From contig VHZZ01000017.1 in assembly GCA_009801015.1 (NCBI GenBank), forward strand, positions 624,082 through 651,590: DNA of 27,509 bases. Direction: 5' to 3'. The stretch comes from Silene noctiflora. Taxonomy: Eukaryota > Streptophyta > Magnoliopsida > Caryophyllales > Caryophyllaceae. The notes below the pieces were generated by a model. It was not told where the DNA came from. It worked only from the letters and a program-made list of their open reading frames with translations, and did no database searches. Positions 11,962 through 24,146 of this stretch are shown here, piece after piece. Both the position numbers and the translations under genes were made by a program. The stretch's first letter is position 1, and each line of letters opens with the position of its first letter.

Positions 11962-11970
11962 TTGGCGCGC
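11962..11970. promoter_or_regulatory. E2F binding site (ORC1-distal)
   Basis: TTTGGCGCG matches the E2F core TTTSSCGC. It lies 40 bases beyond the first site on the far side of the MSA element. A TTGGGCTTT (site II-like) string follows within about 10 bases. Confidence 0.7.
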
Positions 11971-12215
11971 TCTACTTGGGCTTTGACTTGAGTTAGGTGT
12001 GGTCCATAAACATAAGACTCAGATATAGGTTTAGCCATTTAGGGTTGGAGTTTTCTACCGATTAGTTTAGAAGATTTCACAAGAATTAAAGGATGAGATC
12101 ATTTTTGTTTGGTAGGAAGCAGCCTGTTTTTCGACGGTTCGACTATTTTAAGTCGTTTTGTTGAACTGGTCGCTGCTGATTTATATGAAAGTTTTTTATC
12201 TTGCTTTGAGATTTT

Positions 12216-12250
<35 letters not shown>

Positions 12251-13186
12251 GTAGAGATGGGATATTTTATTTTGTATTCCTAATTTTTCGAGTTTTTAAA
12301 GTTCTAATTTGTTTATTTACTTTTTTTTGAATTTAGTGTTGGACCAAAATTTTCTACTATTGTGTACTATACCATGACCTTGTTGATTGTTTTCGTTACT
12401 TGAAGTTGTTAGTTGATCGATTAACTACTAATTCAACCACACAATTATTCAGCAACACATTCATGTACTTTTTAGCCNACTCGATTATCCGTTAGCTTGC
12501 CTAATTGATCAATTAATGTTTCAGAAAAATCATAAAACGTTCATTATCTTTTGATGCTTTATAAACTAGGTATTAAAGGTAATTTGTGGTTAGCTACAGA
12601 TGATTTGTCATGATTATCATAAAAGAAGATGAGTTGATATATGAGTAAAATTTAAGGTTAAAAAGGGGGTTGTGGTGATTGTGGACACGACTAAGAAGGG
12701 CTAGCTCCAAACTAGATGTGGTCAAACGCAGACTTGGGCCGGCTGCGGACTGAACCAACATGAATTTTTTGGTCCATGAACATGCAAGTTTCTAGGGCAA
12801 ACTTTTGTAAACTTTGGAGAATTTAGTATTCGAGCCTGCTCTTTTAGCGAACCAGAAAAATAACACCCCCAATTCATGAACAACTCTATTTCNAACGTGG
12901 CTAAAAAGGTGCTAGCTCAGCCACGACCAAACAATATTCAAAAACAGGTCGACCTGATCCGCTAGAGTAGCCACTCCAAACCACCAACTCCCTAGTATGG
13001 ATCTATCCAGATTGAAAACGAGGGATCCAAGAGAACAACAAACAGTTACAACTCCATCCATTTTAATCATTTTAAAATTATTTAATCATCACCAGCTTGC
13101 AAGTGACGACGACACACACAGTCTCATCAATTTGACAGCAAGCACCGCACGTCTCTTCTATCTTCCATTTCACAAATTCTCGTTTG
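11971..13186. other. Divergent intergenic region between ORC1 and the reductase gene
   Basis: No coding exon is supported here. The stretch is AT-rich with a long A tract at 12217-12247. A GC-richer patch at about 12690-12970 (GGGCTAGCTCC, GGCCGGCTGCGG) may be old transposon debris, but I could not assign a family. Confidence 0.5.
12217..12247 (+). repeat. Poly(A) tract of 31 bases
   Basis: This is an uninterrupted run of 31 adenines in the ORC1/reductase intergenic space. A GGTTCGACT string resembling a tRNA B box lies about 80 bases before it, so a retroposed short element is possible. No clear A box or target duplication was found. Confidence 0.7.
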
Positions 13187-13319
13187 AGACGNATATCCGT
13201 CACAAACTTGTGACAAGATCAAATAATACTCANTTGGGTAGATAAAAACAAAGTATTTGTCATTCCCTAGACAGTTATAATTGACCCGTCACAAATTTGT
13301 GACGGATACAGGGAGACTT
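13187..13319. repeat. Short inverted-repeat element in the reductase promoter
   Basis: The left end (GAGACGNATATCCGTCACAAA) and the right end (GTGACGGATACAGGGAGACTT) are imperfect inverted repeats. Each encloses a near-perfect 16-base palindrome, GTCACAAACTTGTGAC or GTCACAAATTTGTGAC. The same GACGG..ATCCGTCACAA terminus occurs at about 23673, and a degraded version at about 24590. It ends about 190 bases before the start codon of the 5-beta-reductase gene. Confidence 0.6.
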
Positions 13320-13402
13320 ATTGCTTCCATTTTATTACCACCATTATTATTTCACATTTATTTATATTATATTTGCCGCGATCATACCCACCTTTCCTAC
13401 CT

Positions 13403-13490
13403 TCCATCTTCATCTTCATCATCATCATCATCATCATCATCAAAATCNTCGTTATTTTCCACCATCATCATCATCTTCTTCTTCTTCTAT
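13403..13490 (+). repeat. Trinucleotide microsatellites (CAT/CTT)n in the reductase leader
   Basis: Two blocks are present: CATCTTCATCTTC followed by repeated CAT up to 13440, then CATCATCATC and CTTCTTCTTC to about 13490. They lie just before the start codon and probably in the 5' UTR. They contain no ATG on the plus strand. Confidence 0.75.
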
Positions 13491-13512
13491 CGATCTATAT
13501 CTAAATCATACC

Positions 13513-15099
<1,587 letters not shown>

Positions 15100-15568
15100 G
15101 ACGAAAACTGGTTGATCATGTATTACTGTACTATGTCCTATTGTATTGTTTGCTTCCTTCTTGGTGGGAAGAATGCTGGGCTTAATTTTTCTTATTTTTC
15201 TTGCTGGTTTGTATTTCAGTAAGAGTTCTTTGTGGCTTCCGAAAATGGATTGTCTCGTTTAATGTCGGGTTTTGGTCGAAATTCCAGTAATTTTTTTTAT
15301 GGTAATATGTAACTCCTCCGTCTTAAATAAAAAGTGCAAGCATGTTTATTTACAGATTGAATGAACAAGTACATCAAATTGTAAATACATTAATTTTGCC
15401 CGTTAAGATCTTGCCTAAAACGGTAGAAAGTAGAGTTGCAATCTTCGATCCTAGATAACAGTTCTCAGGAATCCAAATCTTGATCGCATTTACTTCATCG
15501 CTGTTCTCAGGAATCCAAATTCTTGACTGGAATTAGCCACAGCCCTCTTGAAACTTGGGAACTANAAA
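15100..15568. other. Convergent 3' region between the reductase and EngA genes
   Basis: About 470 bases separate the two stop codons, so both 3' UTRs and polyadenylation sites must lie here. A CTCCTCCGTCTTAAATAAA string at about 15313-15331 looks like the terminus of a Stowaway-type MITE and includes an AATAAA. A direct repeat of GTTCTCAGGAATCCAAAT occurs at about 15461 and 15501. Confidence 0.5.
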
Positions 15569-18500
15569 CTATCGGGCAGCAACTGCTTGTTTTCTGCGAT
15601 TTGACTGAAGTTTTGGCCGTGTTTTTGTTGAATTACTGCTACCTGTCAAGTATATATTNGAGTGTCAGTTCTCTCATGAAGTCGATACAGAAATAGAATC
15701 ATTCAAACGAAGATACAAACAATGACCTGAATCTTTTGTTGATCTCCTTCTACTGCGCCACAAAAGTCTGATTGGTGTACCAGAAAACCCCGCATCAGAA
15801 CGCAATTGCTTCTCCATAAAACGCCGATATGTGTCAGAGAAGAGTTTTGCGTCATTCACGAAGAAAACAAACGTTGGAGGTCTAATAGCAGCCTGCCAAC
15901 AAAGATGGAGATGAGACAATCTTCCTGAAGGTAAATTACCAATCTTCATCAGTGTAGCGGAATTGCAGTAATGTTACCAAGGGTTTTGACCGACAAAAGA
16001 CCAACATTTTTAAATTCATAGAGGAGTTAGAACCAATTTTAAACAAGAAGATGAGAATACACTGCTGAAGAATAATACAACACAATTCAACAGGCATCCT
16101 CACTGCTCAAAAGTATGAGTTTTAACTTTAAATCGATAGCAAAAACTGTTTACTGATTATCGTTCATTTGAAACTTCTATACCAATTCTTTGTTTCATGT
16201 TATAAACGGCTATTTGCATTCTGCAGCATTGTGAGTTGTGATGAATGACACGCGGACATATATGATNTATATACAGTTTAACTAATCAACATAGAGCTCA
16301 AGGGCTTAGAATGACACGCGGACATATATGATGTATACACAGTGATGTTCTACTCTACCAAGTTTTTTCACTTCTACGGAGTTTGGACATCATGATAGAA
16401 TGACCAAAGCAGAAACTTAGCCGCAATAATATAAGTTCTGTGATAGTAGTTAAAGTTTTACTAACCACCAAAAAAGTAGCTTTGTATCAAATCAATACCT
16501 GAGTACAATAAAGAACCCTGCCTCTCTTTCCACCCCTTGTCCTTGGTGGAGCTTTAAAAGCTACAGCCTCTCGAACCACTTGATTCAACGTGGCAGTACT
16601 AAGCCTTCTTGACCTTTCTTTCTCAACTATATTAGCGGCAACAATTATCCTAGAAAGATCAAAGAAGCCACGATTAAGATAATTTACCAGGGACAAGCAG
16701 CTGATTCGATAAACATTCTACACGACCCTACTATCCTAGCTTTAAAAATTATTGTGCAAGCTTCAGGACTGTATATGTAATGTAACACCCTGTTAAGAAT
16801 ACGGTCTTAAGCTCATGATAGACGACTAAAGAAGGAACCTTAGGGGACAGTTGTTATTTCATACTTGTCAATACTTTGTCCAGTTATTGCAGTTGCATAA
16901 ACAATGGGTGCCCAATGAAGATTGCGGAGCTTCCGTCGAACATCTTGCTCATATATTGTTGCTGTCTCATGATTCTTACCCGGTATAGTATCCCATTTGT
17001 TCACAACTATTAAAGAGGCCTTCCCTTCCATCTCAATTCGTTCTGCAATCTTGTAATCCTGAAAAATAGGAAAAGACGATAATTGATGCCAGTGCAAACA
17101 AAAACAATATACAAAAACTGTCTCGCCTGCTTAAACATTGACATTATTAGTTTTAGGTTATGACAAGAAGAATCAATTTACATTGAAAAAAAAAACAAAC
17201 AGCAACACTCTATTGTATAAACTCTAAAATGATCGTCAGCTACTACTAGCATGTTCTTTGAAAAGTGTAGACAAGCAAGCTANCAATAAGATCATAAAAG
17301 AGATGCATTCCCCTGGATAAAACAGTGCTGTAGCAAGACCAGGAAAAATTTAGGGTTTAAGGGTTAACTATGATCAGATGACCTAAGATAATAAAACTAA
17401 CTATTGATCCCTTCCTTTTTTACCTAGCTCCAATAGTATAGTCTCCAATGCTTGCCAACGAGGATAATCATTATTTGTAGTTTTCACATTCGTTCATAAG
17501 TATAATCATTATTAGAGAATAGACATCCAACATACTTAGCTGATGAATCCTTAGTCCCAATATAGGTTGGGGTCAGCTAACATGAATCATCATCTGAATC
17601 CGTATAGGTTTGAATCCGCTAATATGGTCAAAGGTAAATAAACATACTTAGCTGATCCCGAAATGATAAAGTAGAAAACTACCTGTTCTGTAATACAGGC
17701 CATAGCCTCAATTACAAGAGCTACAACATCAGAACGGCGAATAGCACGAAAGGCTCGATTAACAGACAATGCCTCAGTTGTGCTCCCAGAAGATGCAACA
17801 GTTGATTTTCTCCGGATTCCAGCAGTGTCAATGAGCCGAAATTTCTGCAAACATATTAGGTTACNACTTCTCAGCATATCAATCACTGCAATCCACATCA
17901 ACATTAAATGCAGTAAGGAACTTAGAGGGTGACAGAGCACTGAGATATCTTTCCCATAGATGTGATTCAGGAGGGCACAGTGCTCAGTTACAAGCGGACA
18001 GGCTCAAAAGCGGCAACATCCAGTGATCAGATGCTAGGCTGTACAAGCAAAAATTGGAGACTAGAGAGCGATAAAAAGACAGAAGTTTCACAATTTTTTG
18101 TAAGATTGGCCATTGGAGACTAAAAGAGAAGTGTGTGAGGTTTTGCACGATATAAGGAACACCTTGAGCTAATAGCCTAACACTACCGAAATGTGAGATT
18201 TCTAATGTATTTTACTGTTTCCATGGCTAGTCTCAGTCTCTTAACAGAAATAGAGAGGGAAAACTGAAAAATGAAATTTCACAATAATCAACCAGGTAGT
18301 CAAACTTTTTATGGAAAATGGTTGAAAGCAATTCTTTGACTATAAATTTTCTGATTCTAAACCAACATTGAACCCACCCCACCAGACAAACACACCACCT
18401 AACACTCAAAAAAGAGAAATAAGTAACAAACCTGACCATCTGGTCCAGTGAATTCGGTATCAATAGCATCACGTGTGGTGCCACTGACTGGGCTCACTAT

Positions 18501-21500
18501 AGTCCTGTCCTCTCCAACCAATGCATTTAATATNCTGCTTTTACCAACATTTGGTCTGCCAACGATTGCCATAGCGGGAACATAGTTTTCCTCTTCTTCC
18601 GGATAAACTGGTTCCTACATGTGCAAAATAGAAGCAAGTGAATTGTATAACTTAAAGTTCACTTACTGTCCATGTTTGTTACGAAAAAATTGTACAACCA
18701 AATAACTCAAGCATCGAGCAGGATGACTAGTAAAGTAGGGAAAAAACCAGCAAAGCATCAAACATCTAATCAAATCTTCTTCCTATTTTTCCTTCTTGAT
18801 TTGTTTCTTGCTTTTACCCCTCCCCCANAAGAATCATTCAATCTGGCTAAGTCCCTCAACACAACTAAACAATCTTTCTCAGGATGAAGAGTAGATACTA
18901 TGGAAAGGACATTGACAGAATACCTCAACTTTTGTCAGACCCGAACAAACGAGATCAAGAAGTTCTCCAGTTCCTGTTCCAGAGATAGCAGATATAGGAA
19001 GAGGTGAAAACCTACAAAGCCAATGGAACAAGAAAGCCATTCTGAGTTTGAGCACATAAAATAATAGAGCGAATGACACCCATAATATGACAATCAGCCT
19101 CAAACAAAACACTGATAAATGCTTAGCCATCTAACTGTCTCATAAATTTAAGGATTCACATAAATTTAAGGATCCACGAATCTGTGACATGCATAACTTA
19201 CTTCCCTAAAATTTTTGTGGAATCTGTTGTTTTTAAATAAGAATATCAGAAAACCTAGCNATATTGCACCCTCATGAAGTACATTACCAAGGTCTTGGAC
19301 CTCATTATCGCATAAATATGTGACTAAGATAGTAGCCACTAGACCAAAGCACCAAACGAAATACTGACGAAGAATGACTCAATTTTAGTCTGATAAACAT
19401 ATATGATGATATTTGTATGGTTAAGCTAGAATATGAGAACTTCAGTTATCTCACTCAATAGTTACCAATCATTCGAATATTTTTGTTACTTGTTGTACTT
19501 CAATCACACTGGAATTGCCTAATTTGCTGTACTTCAATCAGACTGGAATAAGGATTGAACAATTGTGCAACCGAAATCATCAATGTCTAGGTCTGGATTA
19601 AACGCCAGAGACTAAACCAGATACTAGTTGAATCAAATTTGCCAGGATGGTTAAAGCCATGATAATGTGAGCATTAAGTTATTAAATCCATTGAATCTAA
19701 CACAATTAAAAAAAACAAAAACATAGAACAACTTTGTAAATTCTCACAAAATTTAAATCATTTGTCCTTGTAATGAAGCCTGTACTATATATGTAAAATA
19801 TCCTTCGTGTTAAACATGGTACTCTCTTTATGTTTAAAATAGACAGAAACTTTATTTTCATGATCCCATCTGAGACACCTTTGGCTGTACAGTAGGGATA
19901 CTTGTCATAAGTTCCACAACCTCCCTACCATTTTTATAGTCCCTGAATAACTTTGGAAGTTTTGTGATCAACCAATGTTAACTTTGACAGTTTACTTCTT
20001 CAAATATAAGTAGACATACAAGTTAAATTCTGTCATGTTCCAGTTTTATCAAAACATTATCAAAACTGTTATTGTAAGCTTCGCCAAGTGGTCTGAGTCA
20101 CTAAGACACATAAAGTTATTATCCACGTTTAGGTAGCTCAGCAAACACAGATGCAGCCTGCAGATCGAAAGGCTTACTATTGCAACATTACAAAGTCAAA
20201 GATGATTGAAGGTAATGAATTACTCACCCAAAAGACCAAAATTCCGAAGCTTGGACTTGCCCTTTACCTGGAGACTCACACTTGTTGACGGCAAGTATAA
20301 TATTCTTGTCTGAATAGTTCTTACGTAACCAGTCAGCTATTTCCACATCACCTGCAGTTAGGCCGGCCTGTTCAGAATTTATAAATGAGATAACCCCGAG
20401 GGAAAAAAAAGGTGTGTTCATTTTAATGTTTGTGTGTTTCAATGCAAATTATAAACCAGATTGTCATGTTCAAACTTCAAAGAGTTAGCATCATCACTTA
20501 ACAAATCTCTTAAAAATACAACATTTTGCCAGCGTGTTTACGACATTAATGAAGAATATTAGATTACTAAAATACAACATTGCTATGGATGAGAACATTC
20601 TGATCTTACGGGTCATCGGGACCCTAGTGTGATCACAAGATAACATGTGCCTGCCTTAAAACTTTACCGACTAAATTAACCAGGATATTCACAGGACTGT
20701 GCAGCTGAACACTAGAAAAGCGCACTAGGTTACCAAAAATGAAGTCAAANATATATTGGAGGTCATAAAACACCCGTATAATTTTGCAGTTAGTTAATAG
20801 AAATGGGAACTAGGGAGGTGCAGTTCATGAAGAGACTTAAGTTGAAGGAACAAATTACAAGATCACCTAGAATAGTTCACTCAAAACTTGTCACCAAAAA
20901 GAAAGATGCCAAAATAAAAACTCCGTATCAATTATCATTTCTTACTTTTTGATGGCAATGAGTCGTATACTCGTATTCCATACGGATCACTCTTACATAG
21001 AATGATGTGAACACAGAAACATAAAGCAAGACCAGAAACATCTAAATCGCTGATCTAATAAAGAACACACCTGACCATCAACCAAAAATATGACGACAGA
21101 TGATTCCTCAACAGCTATAGCTGCCTGTCTCTCAATTTGTGAAGGCATTTTTGCAACAGCTGCCTCTCTAGCAGCTAATGGGATTCCCTCCATACCAATA
21201 GTTGTAGATACATTCAAATCTTCAACTACTGCTTCTTGGGACTTGGATAATGTAACGACACCTCCAGTGTCTACCACCATGAACTCATCCTTCCCCCAAA
21301 AAGACCTTCCATACAATCGATCCCTAGTAACCCCAGGCTCATCTACCACAATTGCTTTATTACCCTACAGGAAAAAAATAGAATAAAATTGACTAAAATA
21401 ATCACACTAGTAAGAACTCAAAGGTAAGAAGTTGCAACAAGCGTACCCCAACAAGGCGGTTGAATAATGCGGATTTACCCACATTTGGCCTTCCAACTAT

Positions 21501-23493
21501 AGCGACCCTTGGGAGAAGATGGTCAGGTATCTGCAGGAGTTAATTAAAAGAAAGATATCACTAACAAAAATGATTAAACTCAAACCTATATAGATTCATG
21601 ATAGCCTGGCTGGTATGCATATACAGATCCATTTCACTATCAAAGAATCCCAAAAAAAAAAAAGACATTTTACACTGAAATCGACAAGACCTAGTAAAAG
21701 TAAACGGGACCAGATTATGATACAAAGTGAAAAACTAAGTCGTCTACTAGCCAAAGCAACTCACACTTTTAGGCACAGGCTTCTGGCTTTTCTGCTTTCT
21801 TCCTGCTTTGCTAACCTTCACCTCATCTTCTGCGGAAGTGTACAAAGAAATCAACACCATGAATACTTAATGACAAAGGGGCACATAAACAGCTACTGAA
21901 TCGGGTAGCTACAAGTAAATTCTGTTTTATCAGACTCTAGAATCGAGACAGCGTCTCTAAAGCAGCTAATACAGTCCTTCAAGAAAGCCATTTGCACCAC
22001 CCCAACATTGAAGAAAAAGCAATTTATCAAACTCTAGCGACCAACACTGTGTCGCACCGCCAGCATGGCACCATTGAAACTCTCAACTTGAGTTTCAACA
22101 TTGGTACATTATCTTGGAATCGAACCCTATACCTCTTGTTCAGCTACATCGACTTCTAACCAAATGCACGTCTTATATTGTAACCAGAAGATACAANAAT
22201 TAAGTAAAATGCAATACCAATACTCAAAACAAGCGAAACAGGCATCGAAAACTTCTCGATTCAATCACTAGTATTCACNCTTTTCAATTACTCATCATTA
22301 CATATAACTTCCTACACAATTGATAAAAAATAATGGACTAAATAGCTATAATTAAAGAGAAACAGGTCTCGAAAACTTCTGAACTGAAGTGATAACATTC
22401 ACGGTATTCTATTAATCNTCATTACACAAAATTAATGCAGCAACGGTCAACTTCAACATAAACAGGCCTCAGAAACTTCTGGATTGAAGTGATAACATTC
22501 GCGCTTTTCAATTTAAATCATTGTTAGAGACAAACATCCTACATAATTGATTAAAGGGATATTCTACATGGTACCTCTCAATTTTTCGACTTTCTACGTG
22601 GTACCCCTAAACTTTTTAAAACATACATGGTACACCTAATTGTTGTCATTATCACTAAACGTCACCTCTAAACTTTATTTTCCATCAATTGAACTCAGTT
22701 TTAGGCGTTAAGTGATGACTTAGACGAGTAACCAAGCTTGTCATTTATTATCCCAAGACATAAGAACTCTATTAGGCTCAATATCTGTCTCGATCCTAAT
22801 ATTAATTGATATATATGGGCTAAAAAAATTTTGAATTCATCAAATTGATTGTGAATTCAGGATTGAAGCGATAACATTGGCGTATTCAATTAATCATCAC
22901 TACACATAAAAATTCTACAGAATTTATTAAAATGAAGGACTAAAAAGCTAAAATTAAACGTATTAATGGCGAATTCAAGCGAAACCGGCCTCGAAAACTT
23001 CTGAATTGAAACGATAATATTCGCGCTTTCAATTAATCACATAATTTCCTACACAATTGAGTGAAATTAGCTCAAATTAAAGCTAGAAATCAAACGTACC
23101 AATGGTCAATTCACGAGAAAGAGACTTCGAAAACTCCTGAACCAAAACCTTAGCTTCAGCTTCAAGCTCATCTTCATCAATTACGAAGTTTTCATCAGTA
23201 GCTTCGCTCTCATAGCCTTCATACTCCACAAATTCTTCGTCTTCAACTTCGTCTACGTCTTCAACTTCGTCTACGTCTTCGACGTCGTCGTTTTGCTGAA
23301 CATTACCTGGAGAACGAAGAACTGAGGCGCGAAAACTGGGGAGAGAGAAAGTTTTAGTGGATAGAAGGAGAGGAGATGAAGTAGGAGAGGGAAGGAAAGA
23401 GAAATTGAAGGATTGCGAAAATGGTGATGATGGAGGNAGAAGAGAGATAGTTCTGGAGAGAGAATTGATGGCGATGTTGCCGGCAACCGCCAT
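15569..23493 (-). CDS. ENGA: Chloroplast double-GTPase Der/EngA, 12 exons, 664 aa
   Basis: Exons (minus): 23493-23100, 21829-21765, 21530-21447, 21364-21071, 20367-20228, 19011-18924, 18614-18432, 17844-17683, 17058-16865, 16649-16499, 15892-15727, 15642-15569; all GT-AG and phase-consistent. Residues 1-60 are Ser-rich and low in acid, like a chloroplast transit peptide. An acidic region (69-118) and a Lys-rich linker (about 134-153) follow. GTPase 1: GRPNVGKS (166-173), T194, DTGG (213-216), NKCE (307-310), SA (333-334). GTPase 2: GRPNVGKS (374-381), SGTTRD, DTAG (422-425), NKWD (490-493). The C-terminal KH-like domain, including [15 protein letters not shown], ends in a basic tail. Bacterial Der assembles the 50S ribosomal subunit; the plant homologue (At3g12080) is plastid-located and required for chloroplast rRNA maturation, so the same role is inferred. 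The plant protein carries about 45 extra residues after DTGG compared with bacteria. Confidence 0.95.
16243..16344. repeat. Direct repeat in EngA intron 10
   Basis: The 35-base string beginning GAATGACACGCGGACATA at 16243 recurs at 16309, 66 bases downstream, with a few differences. This small tandem duplication has no obvious coding or splicing consequence. The rest of the intron (15893-16498) shows nothing recognisable. Confidence 0.7.
17540..17640 (+). repeat. Possible SINE 3'-domain relic in EngA intron 8
   Basis: The string TTAGTCCCAATATAGG then TTGGGGTCAGCTAACATGAATC resembles the conserved 3' (Angio-type) domain of plant SINEs such as Au, whose hallmark as I recall is TTGGGGTCGGCTACATG. 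No tRNA-like head is visible upstream, so it would be a fragment. The rest of the intron (17059-17682) holds nothing I recognise. Confidence 0.4.
19012..21070. other. EngA introns 5 and 4, nothing recognised
   Basis: Intron 5 (19012-20227) and intron 4 (20368-21070), on either side of exon 5 (20228-20367), are AT-rich. I found no repeat family, RNA gene or conserved peptide in them. A GCCAAGTGGTCTGAG string near 20081 looks like a tRNA A box but has no partner B box. Confidence 0.55.
22005..22175 (-). repeat. Possible tRNA-derived SINE in EngA intron 1
   Basis: On the minus strand a perfect RNA polymerase III B box, GGTTCGATTCC, lies at 22126-22116. A degenerate A-box-like TTGGTTAGAAG (22163-22153) lies 26 bases before it. 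Downstream of the B box a hairpin (22071-22104: CCATTGAAACTC...GAGTTTCAACATTGG) and a T-rich end follow. This order suits a tRNA-derived SINE. Borders and target duplications could not be set by eye. Confidence 0.4.
22217..23147 (-). repeat. Degenerate tandem array derived from the EngA exon 1/intron 1 junction
   Basis: Units begin at about 22217, 22356, 22441, 22849 (partial) and 22965, and the real junction is at 23100. Each shares GAAAC.GG..TCGAAAACTTCTGAA with the last 45 bases of exon 1 (GAGACTTCGAAAACTCCTGAA). The units also share intron-side strings (CCTACACAATTGA, TAGCT.AAATTAAA) with the first bases of intron 1. Units are about 85-140 bases where adjacent, and the array is interrupted at 22557-22846. 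Confidence 0.7.
22557..22846. repeat. Unassigned insertion within the intron 1 array
   Basis: This segment breaks the tandem array. It contains three near-repeats of TACATGGTACCCCTAAA at about 22567, 22596 and 22624, a motif I have seen in dispersed plant repeats. I could not define terminal repeats or a family. Confidence 0.4.
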
Positions 23494-23671
23494 TGTTACG
23501 GTGTTGAGCTTTTTTGTCCGTTGGTTTTTCAGGGTGGTTTTTGGAGGGTTTATCTTCTTCTATTATGTCTTNAATTTTGATCGAGATAATTCTTAGTTTC
23601 GTTAAGCTGAGGTTCGGTTGGTCTAGGGTTGGACAAGATCTGAGCTATTTCTAAACACAAATTCTCATTGA

Positions 23672-23824
23672 AGACGGTATATCCGTCACAAACTGAAGAC
23701 GAATAGTGTTTCTCTTATAATATGCAAGTGGCACTAACCATATTGTGCTTCATTTCCCCACCTGCCTTCTCACTTGCGTTATTGTAAGAGAGACTTCAAC
23801 TTGTGACGTTTGTCATAAGCAAGA
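23672..23824. repeat. Foldback MITE inside copy 1 of the EngA upstream duplication
   Basis: The left arm (GTCACAAACTGAAGAC ... TCTCTTATAAT.TGCAAGTG) is an imperfect inverse of the right arm (CACTTGCGTTATTGTAAGAGA ... CAACTTGTGAC). The terminus GACGGTATATCCGTCACAA links it to the element at 13187-13319. A matching copy lies at about 24586-24735, inherited through the duplication. Confidence 0.55.
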
Positions 23825-24146
23825 CGCTTTGATTTCTAAAAACGTAAATCCCCCTTCCCTTTATTTACTATTTTTACTAGAATAAAACTTTTTAATAACT
23901 TTTTTTACAAAATGATCTGATAAAATAAGTGTATTAAAGTTACATAAATTTGTCTTAAAATTACATAAATTCAATTAATATATTTAAAATCATATTGTAT
24001 AACTTCAATTAGTCATGTGTAATTTCAATTCTGATAATGGGTAACTTCAAGACAATACCACTCCTGTGTAACTTCAAAGTGTGCAGCTTAGATTAGTAGG
24101 GACTCAAGCAAAATTGTTGACTCACCTGAACCTGACTCCCACATGA

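Noticed and set aside
12997-13245. Plus-strand open frame upstream of the reductase gene
   Set aside because: No recognisable protein. It runs into an inverted-repeat element and contains ambiguous bases.
20077-20115. tRNA-like GCCAAGTGGTCTGAG string
   Set aside because: It resembles a tRNA A box, but no B box, anticodon stem or acceptor stem follows.
23530-23545. MSA-like CCAACGG in the EngA leader
   Set aside because: The flanking bases do not fit the pyrimidine positions of the consensus, and plastid ribosome assembly has no reason for M-phase control.
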